Assembly: GCF_021462225.1 (NCBI RefSeq)
Contig: NC_061794.1
Span: 41,106,914-41,170,913 of the forward strand
DNA from: Girardinichthys multiradiatus
Taxonomy: Eukaryota; Chordata; Actinopteri; Cyprinodontiformes; Goodeidae
Direction of reading: 5' to 3'
Length of the DNA: 64,000 bases
The position numbers and the translations under genes are program-made. The notes beneath the pieces are model-generated. The model worked only from the letters and a program-made list of their open reading frames with translations. It made no database searches and had not been told where the DNA came from. Below, piece after piece: positions 1-11,765 of this stretch (positions are counted from its first letter, which is position 1; each line of letters starts with the position of its first letter).

Positions 1-371
1 TTTGTCTACTTCAAAACACAACTTTGAAAAAAAAATATTCAAACATGTATTTATGTATTTTGTCAATAGGAGTTTGTGACTCTCTTAGTAAAGAAGTCTT
101 AGAACAAACCTGGAAGCACTGATCAAACCACTTAAAAAAATTAAAGCAAAGTCTGTGTATTTGCAATGTACGAAGAATTAAGGGGCTGATTAAGTCTCTG
201 TACCTCTTCATTCAAAAGTAGTGTGAGGAAACAAAACAAGCAAAGCTTTTTATTCATGTTTTTACTCAGTGCTCTGTTGCCTCATTAAACATTCAATGAT
301 GTAGTTTCTTATTCTGAATATACATTACAGGCCATTTCGCATAACTTTTGTGTAGAGCAGTAAGAGAGCAC
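1..371. other. AT-rich intronic DNA
   Basis: No gene, clear repeat or motif was recognised in this stretch. Confidence 0.5.
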
Positions 372-594
372 AGGTCTAAAACTGCAGCCATCGAGGACCA
401 GTGTCCTACAACGTTTAGATAGGTCTCTGCTTCAACACACCTGAATCAAAAAATTAGGTCATCAGCTGGACTCTGAAGCACTTGACTACATTACTGAGGA
501 CATAACGTAGCCATTTGATTGAGGTGTGTTGGACCAGGGAGAGACACATCTAAACGTTGCAACTCCGGCCCTCAGGGCCTGGAGTTGACGCCAT
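372..594. mobile_element. Non-autonomous inverted-repeat transposon (hAT-like MITE)
   Basis: The two ends are imperfect inverted copies. The left arm (about 400-450) contains CAACGTTTAGATAGG and CAACACACCTGAATCAAA. The right arm (about 513-566) contains the complements TTTGATTGAGGTGTGTTGG and CATCTAAACGTTG. The outermost parts carry the GGACC...GGCCCTCAGG type ends common in a teleost MITE family. There is no coding capacity. A one-armed fragment of the same family lies at 20098-20149. Assignment to hAT is inference; the inverted repeat is seen directly. Confidence 0.72.
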
Positions 595-3500
595 TGCATG
601 ACATTTGATATTTAACTAAAAATACAAAAATAAACAAATTGGCCACAAAGGTTAATGCAAAAAAATCTATTTCATAACTGAACCAGAGAAAATAATTTAA
701 CAAAATATTCTCATTTAAGCCTTTAACATTTTCTGTTTGTAAAAAATAAATCCAAAATCCTTCCCTTGGTAACAAATTATCAGCCTAACAGAGATTTACA
801 TTGAGACTGATGAGACTGAGACAAGAACAATTTCCACATGAAGTCCAATGCAACAAGCTAGCAGTACAATATGGTGACTTTAGGAAATGAATACTATCAC
901 CTTTCCTATTTGGCCCAGTTGTACTTACACCCAACAGGTTCTGAAATGCTGTATGTCTGAGTTGCTTCAATATTTTACTGACCAATAGAGAGAGCTCCTC
1001 CCTAAACCATCCTCAGATCCTGCTTTGTTCTGGGCTCTCCTGAAGGCCATTCAGTGCTGCTCGTTACCAGTGATACTGACAGGCTCTACACAGTCTGACC
1101 GGGCTGATGCAGCCAGATGTCTCAACCCGGCTGGGTTTGACTGGTGCAGATACCACGCTGACCTTTTAAAGTGGGTGTGACAGAGAGCCATCAGGCAAGC
1201 AGCAGCTGTCCTCCTGGCTTACGGAGCCAAACTAAGAGCATCATGTTAAAGTGATGTTTAATTGTGTTGCTCACAGATGTTACTGGAGATTACCAAGCAT
1301 TTTCTATTTTATGAAGCAGCATTAAAGAATGAATGATTTTAGCACTTCTCTTCCTTTATCTCTTTCTCCTCGCTGCACCAGGTCCTTTGATCATTCATTT
1401 TACAGCAGCTTGGGCATGTTTTTCCTCTGGACTGTGTTGTTCAGCCATACCTTCCCAACAGAACCCCATTTAATGGAAAGGACTTCTCGCATCTGGTTTA
1501 CTGTCATTTTTGCACATATTATGTAAATAATAAAAATTGCAGCAGCCACATAAAATGTTAAGCTCTTAATGGACATTTATCTTCATACTCTCTCCTTCAA
1601 TTTTCTGCATTGCACAGCTTAAACAATGTTTTGGGTGTTTATATTGAGACTAGTTATGCAAGCTCTTGCTAAGGTTTTCACTTCATTTGTGCAATGTTTA
1701 AAGTTTGTTTACAGTATTAATAATATGTCTACACCTCACAATAGCAGATCTGACAGGCCCTTGAGCTCTGATGCAACATCACAGTATTGTGATAACTGCT
1801 GGTGAATATTAGGAATCCATACTCATGAGACCTAAGGTGATCAATAAGACATTTGGATGTCTGCTCAGAACCTTTCACCCTCAAATGGGTCACAGTTAGC
1901 GCAGTCTGAAACATGTCTTGAAGAGAATTTTAGAATTTGTGGCAAATAAAAGGTGCATATTCAGCCTTTTTCATACATGAAAGTTGTAATTCTGCTGGCT
2001 GAGGTGTTTTTGAGCAAAAAGCATCTGACAGCTTGAATATTCTGTTGTTTTCCTCTGCAACAGCTACCTTTCATAAGGACAGATGTGATAGAAAGTGTTA
2101 CAGTGAGACAGCAGGTTGTAAAAAGGACTAAGCTCATTTTGACAGGACTGACTCTTGATCTAGTGACAGTAAAGATCTATTATTAACATCAGCTTTCCAA
2201 GAACACTTGCCTTCCTAGCAGTGGTTGTACAGCAGAAATAGGCAGTGACTGAGTCAGTTCATTGATTATCATAAGGCAATAAGGTTAAAGCTACAGATAC
2301 TCCAATTAATCAGTAAAAAATTGGAAAACAGGGATTTTCCTTAGATTATTTTGTATTTGAGATGTTGATCATTAATTTGGAACCAATCAGACAGGTGCAA
2401 TGAAGATGTTACAGCCACTTTAAAATTGTTTATTATTCGATAGCAATAGAAGTAATGATTGACTGCTTAGTAAGATGTTGTATTTAGGGCTACAATCACA
2501 CACTACTATTTAATTGCGGTCGCATCAGACTTCAGTTTGAATGGTTCACAAGCCCAAAGCGACCTGCACGTGCAGAAGGAGAATATTGAGCAGCACACCG
2601 TTGGATGGATGTCGGTGTCTGTGTATCATTATCAAGTCGTGGGGCAAGGGGAGCCAAAAATATTATGACCAGATCATAACAAGACAAAGAAAGGACAGAC
2701 AAAAAGAGGTCACAACTCTTAACAATGGCTTTTTGTAGAGCAGTTTTGTACTAAATATGAAAGTGGCACTATTTTTTGGAGGTGAAAAAAATCAGAAGTG
2801 AACAGAGAACTGGACACAACCTTATCTGACATTAAAGTCGAATAAGGGTCGCATTTGCCTGCTGTGTGAGCGTCGCCTAATTATTACTACCTAATCCTCA
2901 AATTCTTTTCTCTATTTACAGAACAATATTATTTATTAGAAAGTTTTGTTTGGTAAAGTGAAAGGGTCAACAAAACCTTTTATATTATATATGTTTATTA
3001 TTATAAGTCATTATTTTCAATTAATATCAATTATTATTTAGGAGATACATAAATAATCAAAATTATACTAATATTGTCATTAATATGAATAACTGACATA
3101 ACATGCACTCCCAGACACACCGGCCTAGTATTATTTGGTTATATTATTATGGCTGATTACTGCACTAGTTCCAGCAGTGGTAAAACATGTTGTAATGTAA
3201 ATGTTTGCAAATCTAAGAACAGAAACTATTGCCCTATTAAACTATTGCAGTATTGCTCTCATATTACTATCAGCCAAAAGTGCTTTCATGTAACGGCATT
3301 CTCTACCGGGAACGTAATTGACAATGGTAATGCAATGTTGATGGCCAAAGGCATTACAGAATAAAAGAGATTTCTATACTGCTATTGAGGTGTTCTTCTG
3401 ATAAAAATGTAATCTTGACATATGTCGCTATAGTGTGCAATGACTGCTCAATGACACCCACGGCTGTCACTGTGACAGATTTCCCAGATGCAATCTAAGC

Positions 3501-4171
3501 TGGCCGTGTTTCATTATAGCATGGCTGCAGCGATCCTTGACCGGTCTCATCAAGCTGTCCTCGTCAAGGGGAGCTAAGAATGTGAAGCATGTGCTCCTGT
3601 GCCTACCTGCGCTCGCATAAAGCCTTAACTGCTCTAAACAAGAGAAAGGCATGCAAGAAGCTGCACCACGATAGGCCAGCCTCTACACATTCCAAAACGT
3701 GAAAAACAAATATAGTTCCCTCCAACCACCCACCCAGCAGAAAAACAGAAATAAAGGATCCGACTGATCTAAACCAGGCAGAGCTATCTGACTCAGCAGC
3801 AAGCACCACATATTGTTTTCTTTATAAAGATTGATTTGGACTGGAAGTGCTGTCTGCAGCATTTGTTGAACAAGGTAAAAGAATGACTTATGACAATAGC
3901 TCTTGCAAAGAACTGTCATTTTGTAAACATAATCTTTGTGAATAAGGGAGTACATACCTGTGCCTGCGTTAAGTCAACACCAGATTTGCTGTGCTATAAA
4001 TCACCTATTGAAGTGGAAGTGCTCATTTTGCTGCTATCACAATGTCAGATTACCTTGTGAAAAGAGCAAGGAATGATGGGTATACAATCAAACCTGTAGT
4101 ATTGAAACATACTGGAATTGGAATTGTTAATATTTTAGAAATCTCATAGTTAAGCTTAAGGTCTTAAGATT
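595..4171. other. Intronic DNA without recognised genes
   Basis: Only short open frames of 75 codons or fewer occur, without family resemblance. About 1010-1220 is less AT-rich than its surroundings and lacks obvious repeat ends, so it could be a conserved non-coding element, but nothing in the sequence proves that. Confidence 0.5.
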
Positions 4172-4610
4172 TAGGTCCTGTTTACACGACAACGACCAAT
4201 TGAAAATTGTATTTTTTTTTTCCTTTTCTGTTAAGACATCTACACGACAACGTTTTAATTACAGTTTCCGCACACATGGCACCAGTATAAACATGAAATC
4301 AGTGTAATTCCCTCGCCACGGCACTAGTAGGCGGTATGTTTTTTGAAACTCAACAACATGTCCAAACACATCCTGGTAAGAAATTAGGGTAGAAAATTAA
4401 CACTTTGTTGGAGAACCGCCGTTAGATTCAAAGTCAGCACCACAAGTACTCATACTGCACATGTGCCAGGGCTACCCCTTATAGGGAGATTCCATATTTT
4501 CTTGTTTACATGTCAATTGTGCGGTTTTCAGAAAAAACATGTGCCGTTGTCGGGTAGAGGACCAGTAGAAACGCCAAAAACGTTTCCGTTTTCACCAGAA
4601 CAGGGCCTTA
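4172..4610. mobile_element. Candidate MITE with short terminal inverted repeats
   Basis: The left end reads TAGGTCCTGTTTACACGAC and the right end reads CCAGAACAGGGCCTTA, so the termini are inverted versions of GGYCCTGTT. The motif ACACGACAACG recurs inside (about 4184 and 4251), and the GTTGTCG/CGTTTCCG pattern is typical of a dispersed teleost DNA-transposon derivative. No transposase is encoded. The exact boundaries and any target-site duplication are uncertain. Confidence 0.5.
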
Positions 4611-4703
4611 GTCTACAGGGAATTCTGTTCTTTACAGCCTGTAATGGTAAACATGCTATTTGCAAACATAAATGCTAGGGGAGCTTATAAAGCAACCTGC
4701 ATC

Positions 4704-4747
4704 ATGTCACACCATTGTTGCTACGAGCAACAACAATGGTGTGACAT
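4704..4747. repeat. Perfect 17-bp fold-back hairpin
   Basis: ATGTCACACCATTGTTG (4704-4720) is followed after 10 bases by its exact complement CAACAATGGTGTGACAT (4731-4747). The stem is unbroken. The flanks do not extend the stem in the manner of a pre-miRNA, so a small inverted duplication or a transposon remnant is more likely. Confidence 0.85.
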
Positions 4748-6689
4748 TATCGCTGCTCGCATGATCATTAATCCCTGATCAAGACAAAAAGACTCCATAA
4801 GGCCCCTGTGAAGCAGTATAAGTTAATGATTTAACAATCTATGACATATCAGAGGTTTTTCCTCCTATAATACGTTGGACAAAGCTATTATTCATTGTAG
4901 AAAGCCAATCTCTTTCCTATATGGTTATCATATCACTTCTAAAATGCAATTTACATTTTTTAAGTGTATGTCATTGAATGACCTCTTCTACAACAGTAAA
5001 AAGATGTCTAATTAGCAGATCTTGTGTGAAAGTCTCACTACCCTTTCAACACGGTGAAAAAACAACCACATCGCTAACATTGCTTCTCTGCTTCAGTTAA
5101 ACACCATACAGTCCTGCACTGCATCACTATAACTGTCACATGACCAAACAAATATCACATGGCCACCCCCCTTCAGAAACACATACACAAACAGCAATAA
5201 GATGGTAATAAATATACCGGCGCAGTTTTTCTTATCATACCGATACCGATATGTTAAAAAAATGTGTAACATTTCAATGCCGATATATCATGCATCCCTA
5301 TCAGAAACCAAATTAAATAACAAAAAAAATAACCTTAAAGGTTATCTATGCTAATGCTAAGAGATAAACAACATTTACAAATAGATACAAGCAATATATT
5401 GGCTGTTGAAGCTGAAATACTGATTATTGGCTTTTCCTGGTTATTTTAATCCCTTGTCCATCATTCTGTGGATCACTATTCTTTACATTTGTTTAACACA
5501 TTCTAATTTTTAGTCTCTAGTTTCTTGATAAGGCAACACATTGAAGCCTCTCTTTAAAATCGGTTTTGGTCATAGTCCCACGAAGATGTGAAATTGCACA
5601 GAAGCAGCTTCATTGTGGCATAAGTTCAGTTGGTATGCCTTTAGCTGCTCTTCCACTTCATGTTTCATTTTAATTATTATTGGCAGCTATTGGTAATGGT
5701 TTGCCAGGTCAATGAGCACAACACTTTAAAGTTCCAAGGTCTCAGACTTTGAGCGGGAACATGCAGTAGTGGTTCTTAATGCTCTGACTTTATTTCAACA
5801 TCTGAGGTGCAACTATAACTAGATACATTTAATTATTAAGTCATAGATATTTTATTGTACTTTATGTTCAAGGTAAAAGGCATTATATTTCTAAAGATGC
5901 CCCTAAAACAGATTGTGACAATTGGTATGCGGGTGAGACATTTGGACTGACATTCGGTACAATTGGTAGTGCTAACAACACCTGTTGAACACAATCCATC
6001 AGACCGGGAGCTGCGTGTGCTGTGCGACGCTGTGCTCGGGTTTAAAATGATTGTAAGTTTTATGTTGCAAATCAGTTAGCTTCTGCAGCTGACAGCCTGC
6101 AGAACTCTCCAGAGAGACAATAAGAGAGAGACTACTTTTCAGAGAAAGAGGCTGTGGGTCCTGCCTCACTGTGTTAAGTCTTCTCTTAGCATTATGCAGC
6201 GGGGTGAGAAGATAGCCTGCAACCTCCTAGAGAACCCCTACTGCTCTGTCTGAGCTCCACAGAGGGAGATCACGCTGCAAGAAGATCTCCCAGCTTGTCT
6301 GATTATACCTATAGGACAAACTAACCAAAATGACTTCACTTTGCTGTTACAAGGGAAGTGGGAAATTGACTCAGGTTTACTAATTGAGAAGCAGAAACCA
6401 TTCATCCTCTCACATGATGGAGTGTGTTTCAATCCCAAACAGCTAACTGTGTCAGCCAGGTGGGGGTTTTGCAATGTTAATGCACAACTGAAAATAGAAA
6501 CTGCAGCAAAGCTTTCAGCTTCCCAGAAGAAGCTTCTCCAGAGACAAATGGTTTAAAGGTCATATATGGAGCGTTAAGAACCATGCTTAGCACAATGTGA
6601 TGAAGAAGTATTTGTCCTTTCAGAATTCTTCTGGTTTGGCTTTTTCTTTTTGTCACACTCACATGTTTCAGATCAAACAAATTTTTACA
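4748..6689. other. Intronic DNA with a small transposon-end remnant
   Basis: No gene was recognised. About 5210-5300 carries ACCGATACCGATATG and GCCGATATATCATGCATCCCTA, which resembles the terminal sequence of common fish hAT-like elements. The rest is unassigned. Confidence 0.45.
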
Positions 6690-7872
6690 TTAAAGATGAA
6701 AAATACTCAAATAAGGATTTCAATTACTAGGAGAAAAATAGCTATTCAAACCAACCTGGCCCAATCTGAAAATACAACTGCCAATCGAGTTTGTGTTAAT
6801 ATTATTAGCCAAGACCAAGTCTGATACCTGTTTGATGTGTACAATCAATAAGTAACCTAAATAGGGCATGTCTGACAACAGGAAGTAGGCTAAAAGGAAA
6901 AAAAAAACAACAACAAATCAAATTTAGAAACAGATTAGAAACAATGTCATTGCATCCAGAAAGGGTTACAAAATCATTCCTAAGGCTTTGGGATACCACC
7001 AAATCACAGTGAAAGACATTATCTACAAATGGAGAAAATATGGAACAGAGATGAACCTTCCCATGATTGACCAATGTCTATATCACTGCATGCCTCGTTT
7101 CAGTTAAGATCAGTGTTCATAATTCAACAAAAATTAATGGCAGCATTTTAAGAAAAAAACACTGTTGAACAAAAGGCCCATTTCACATTTACCAAAACAC
7201 ATCTTCATTATCCCAAAGAGTTTTGTCTCATCAGTCCACTGAACATTTTCCTAAAAGGGGAACTGCTGGAAGGTGTGCATCTCAACACAAACCTCTCTAA
7301 AACTAACTCAGCATTTCATAAAGAGAACATCATACCAAAACAGTTAAACATGGTGGTGGTAGTGTGATGGTCAGGGGACTTGGATGATTTACTATAATTG
7401 ATAGAACAATGAATTCTGCACTCCAACACAAAATCCTTAAAAAGAAGGGTTTTATGAATGACCTAGTCAAAGTCTGGGTGAATGAGATTCTGTGGTAAGA
7501 CTTTCAAAAGTTATGCTCAAGAAACCTTCAATGCGGCAGAATTAATATGAAATTCAGCAAAGAAGAGTGGGCGATGTAAAACAATTAATTTGAGTTAATA
7601 CACACATTTGATGGCAGATGTTACCACCAAGGGTGGCACACCCAGTCATTAGGTTTAGAGACCAATTATGTTTAAAGATGGATTGGTTTGGAGAGCTTTA
7701 TTTCCCTTATTAAATAAAATGATGATTTAAAAGCTGCATTATGTATTCACTCCGATTATCTCTGTCTGCTATTAATATCCAATAAATGATCCGAATAATT
7801 AAACATAACAAAAAAGTAAAAACAGACAAAAAGTGTAAAAAGACAGTTTTACACAGCACTGAGGAAAAATGT
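6690..7872 (+). mobile_element. Decayed Tc1-like transposon, copy 1
   Basis: A plus-strand Tc1/mariner remnant. Segments match the nucleotide pattern of a fish Tc1 transposase gene in order: the 5' UTR (ACCTGTTTGATGTG), GGGTTACAAAATCATTCCTAAGGCTTTGGG (helix-turn-helix region), ACAAATGGAGAAAATATGGAAC, CATGGTGGTGGTAGTGTGATGG (catalytic core), CCTAGTCAAAGTCTGG, and a terminal end ACACAGCACTG near 7860. Frameshifts, stops and internal deletions are everywhere and no open frame spans it, so it cannot make transposase. Family membership rests on remembered consensus sequence. Confidence 0.8.
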
Positions 7873-9765
7873 CAGATGAATTTTAAGTACCCCTATATAA
7901 AAAGCTTCCAAAGCAAAGCAATTTGCTAGCAGTAACCCTCATCTCTCTTTTTCGCCAGCCATCAGCTGAAAACAAGGAGAATCAACCAGCACCTTAATTA
8001 TCAGTCCATTTGGTTAATTAAATTGAAGGCACCACAAAATAATTTGGGCTGGCTGAATTATCAACAACTAGAACTAATTAGTGTCAAGATGCTATTTAAT
8101 TAAGGGAACCATTTTGGAATTATACACACCACTAGATTGTTTTCTCAACCCTGTCAATAGATTATCAGGGAGAGCGAGGGAGAGGGGCGAGCAGTGTAGA
8201 AGAAAAAAGTGAGCAAAGACATAGGAGGAGAGAAAGACGTAAAGATGCACGCTGACAGTCAAAGAGGCAAAAGAAAGCATGCATGGGCTTCATGGTGAAT
8301 ATGTGACTGATAGACGCAAAGAAAGAAGAACTGAAGGCCTACATGAGGCTCTTCTACTGTATCTAGGTCACATTATTTAAAATGATCCTTAAAGTTTTAC
8401 AGTACTACCAGGGAGTAAAATCTCAGCTCTTCATCGAAGGCTGTTGGTGAAGAAAGTTTTCCTTTTGACTGTCATACACAGCAATAAACATGTTAAATGG
8501 AACAAGACAAGGTTGTTAAAACTGAATTCATGCTCTTATTTCAAATATTTAACAACGGATCACTTCCAGATAAGATGTTTTGATACTTTTCCTGATACAT
8601 GGCGGTGAATACAAATTAAGACCGCCACACTTTTAACAAGAACTAAAGCAATGAAGTTGAATGAAATTTTCTGTGTCTCATAGTGTTTCATAGTGCTTGC
8701 CTACTGTACATAAACTATTGGCCTTGCATCCATGTATTTTAGCCTCTGTGACAGACCTGAGAGGTTGTGCCAGGGCACCACGGTCCGGCTGCTATCTCAT
8801 CCGCAGTCATTCAGCAGAGAGTTCTCAGCACCTTCTATGACGCACATTTGCTCCCACTCCTGTTTCCAATTTACTTTTTATAACTATTTATCTCGTCTTT
8901 ACTGATGTGTACAGAAATCAAACTGGAAAAACCTGAACTTAGCTTTTATTGGGATTGTTTGTTAGGTGTTGATGCCATTGCTGAGAAAGCCAGGGTTCAT
9001 AAGATGAGTCATCACATTGTTTTCATAAATTGCGCTTACATTCTGCTCTGATAAATGGCTCTGGATGGGTGAGACATTACCAGGAACTCTGACATTAAAC
9101 GTATTTAGCAGAAACATCACCGCTCTGAGTCAAAAGTGCAGATGCCTAATAATTTTTAAAGTGGGTTTCAATTTCAAGCCTGATAGCAATCATTAGCTAA
9201 TGAGGGAGCAGTAACCCATCATAGTGCAGCTGAAGCCACATTCAATCCCTGCTAGAAATGCTTTGACTTTTTCCCCCTCCTTTCTCAATTGAGCCCCCCT
9301 GACGGTTTAAGCCTCAGGATTTGCTCAGTTAGAGTGGCTTGGATCTAAAAATAAACACAGAGGAAGGACCCAAAAGCTCTGTCGCCTTCTGGCTGATGCA
9401 GACACACACTCACACACACTGCAGTCTGTGTGACAGTGTCCTCTGTCAAAGGATTCAGCGTCCTTGACAGACTGGCATGCTGACTCACTTGGCAGGTCAT
9501 TTTTCCTCTTTCATATCCTCCTCCTCTGTGATCATTTGCTCTGCCTGCAGCAGGCTAAGCCCATAGTTAAAAGCAGAACACGGGTGGGGAGGAAGAGCCG
9601 GCAGATTGGACATGGACCTCATCACTGCCAGCTGATCTGCTTTATCTCAGTGCCAGCACAACTTTGTCCAACATTAGGGGAACTTGAAACAAAAATGCAG
9701 CAGAGAGATCTTTTTTTATTATTAATTTGCCTGCTTGAGCTTATAAGATATTGAACTTTTTTTAT
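7873..9765. other. Intronic DNA; part may be regulatory
   Basis: No gene was recognised. A homeodomain-type motif cluster is listed separately near 8.0 kb. About 9060-9320 is another stretch lacking repeat features that could be conserved non-coding DNA. There is a short CA run near 9403-9420. Confidence 0.45.
7995..8102. promoter_or_regulatory. TAATTA motif cluster, candidate enhancer
   Basis: Four TAATTA palindromes (7995-8000, 8015-8020, 8075-8080, 8097-8102) and an extra ATTA fall within 108 bases, without recognised repeat sequence. TAATTA is the core site of many homeodomain proteins. In AT-rich DNA such clusters can arise by chance, so function is inference only. Confidence 0.3.
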
Positions 9766-11765
9766 AAGTTCAGTTCAGTTCTTTATTGTTCAACTGGGGA
9801 CAATCTGATTCACAGCAGCAGTCAAAGACAGTAAAGACATAATTCACACATGTCAACACAATCTCAACACTTAATAATAATCAAATATATTGACAAGGAT
9901 TTTAAAAAGCAATAAAACCTTTAAATATTCTAAGATTTAAGATTAAGAGCTTTGATTGAACTTGAGTCAAAACAATGTTTGTATCAATGCACCTTATATT
10001 TGGCAACCTGGACCTTCGACCTGAAGGGAGATCAACCAATTCCTCTAAAAACAGGTGGTCTCTGCTGGCTAGGATGGTTTAGGCCATTTTCACAACCTGC
10101 CAGTTTCAGATATCAGCCAGGGGGTGCTATTGAAAGCCAATTATTTTGCTTGCAGTTATAAGATTGTTCTTAGTTAATATACCAAGCAATAAAACCAAAT
10201 GTTAAAATAGACTCAACAAAAGATCTACAGAATACAATTATCAGTGTTTTATCTATGCTAAAAAAATTGCCCTAAAAAATTGTCTTTGCAGCTCCTTCTT
10301 GCAAAATTGCTGCAGTGTGTTGGTAAAAGTCGAGAGAATTGTCCACGATCGTTCCCAGATATTTGTAACGGTCCATAGTATCCACTAGAAATCACATGAT
10401 TGTTGTTGGTACAGCAGGGTGGGGAGGTTTCCAGAAGTCAATGACCATGTCCTTTATTTTACTGATGTCAATGTCTGGTAATGTTCATCACATCACCTCA
10501 CAATGCGGTCAAGAACAGGTCCATGTTGAACCTCTCCACCCTGCAGAGCACTGATTAGAAAAGTGTCATCTGCAAACTTGAGGAGGTGCTTGGTTTAATA
10601 GGCACCCTAGCGGTCATTTGTGTATAAAATATACAAAAAAGGAGAGGTGTCCCTGTGAATGACAGCTGTTTTCTGGATAAGACACCATTTGCCCTTACTG
10701 CCTGTGGCCTTCATGTTAAGTCTAAAATCTATTTCTCCAAGCCAACATAAAGATTAAAAAGATGCAAGAGTTTGTTCACCAAGATGTTGGGTTGAATTGT
10801 GTTAAAAGCAGGAGGAAAATTTACAAATAAAAGCCTTGCGATGGTTTCTGTGCCCCCAAGATGCTTGAGCAGATAATTACAAAGGGTGTCAGCAACATCC
10901 TCCACTCCTCTGTGTGCCTGGTAAGCAAACTGCAATGGGTCAAGAATGGCTTTGATCAGTTGCTCAAAGCATTTCATAACAATAGAGGTCAAAGCCAGCG
11001 ACCGAAAATCATTAAGTTCGTTTGGAGATGTGTTTTTTGCCACTGGTACATTCATATATTCCGTCCAGATCTTCTGCTGAATATGAGACAGGTTAAACAG
11101 TTCTGGGACAATATCACACAGTTGGTCATGTCAGGCCCTGGGCTTTTTCTGATGTTACATCTGTGAAACACAAACATGACTGACTGAACACTGGTGGCAG
11201 GCTCAGAGAAGACAAGACATTGGTCCAATGCTCTAAAAAGATCTTTATGTATGATTGTAAACTTCCATTCATCATTAAATTGCAGATAAAAATCATTTAT
11301 GCATTTACAAGCTCCAACTCATCCTTAAACCCCCCCACTTGTATCCATCTGCTCCTCCTCTTCTTCAGTCCAGTCATGGCTTTCATCCCATATGGCTTTA
11401 GGATTATTACTATGAAACCTTTCCTCTATTTTGTTTGTTATATTGAAGCTGGCCCTTCTTTAGCAGCCAGGTTCTTTTAGACGTCCCCTTTGGATTTCCC
11501 TGTGACATCAGCTCTCCTACTGGGGGCTTTAAACCACTGAGAGTTAAAATCAGAAGGAGCAAGCATTTTTAAGTGAAGGGTGTTAGCCTCGACATCGTCC
11601 ATCTTGTTCCTGATGGACTGGATGCGGGAGAGCAGTGGGGAGCAGGATATGGTACAGCTTTAGGAGCTTCAGCCTTCACCTGACCCCGCCTGACATTATT
11701 TTTAATGTCACTAGCACCGGTGTAAGTCAAACAAACTTTGAGCCACAGCCAGCAGAGTCCATACA
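9766..11765 (-). mobile_element. Degenerate LINE (CR1/L2/Rex1-like), minus strand
   Basis: A broken non-LTR retrotransposon read right to left. From its 5' side, endonuclease-like SIRNKMDDVEANT is encoded near 11640-11580. Then comes the linker (PKAIWDGMKAMTG, about 11390). The reverse transcriptase follows, with NIRKSPGPD (about 11140), LNDFRSLALTSIVMKCFEQL (about 11010), the DPLQFAYQAHRGVED segment, LKFADDTFLISALQ (about 10590-10546) and the C-terminal YKYLGTIVDNSLDF (about 10370). The end is a tail of GAACT repeats after AATAAA (9766-9795). The catalytic FVDFSSAFN motif has become FVNFPPAFN, losing the aspartate. Most of the endonuclease is deleted, because the N-terminal part joins directly to the RT linker. 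Stops and frameshifts abound, so it is dead. The 5' boundary is blurred against the next element. Confidence 0.85.

Noticed and set aside
1010..1220. Possible host exon
   Set aside because: Less AT-rich than its surroundings, but no open frame with splice sites and family similarity could be assembled.
4704..4747. Pre-miRNA
   Set aside because: The stem is only 17 bp and flanks do not extend the pairing to the length a miRNA precursor needs.
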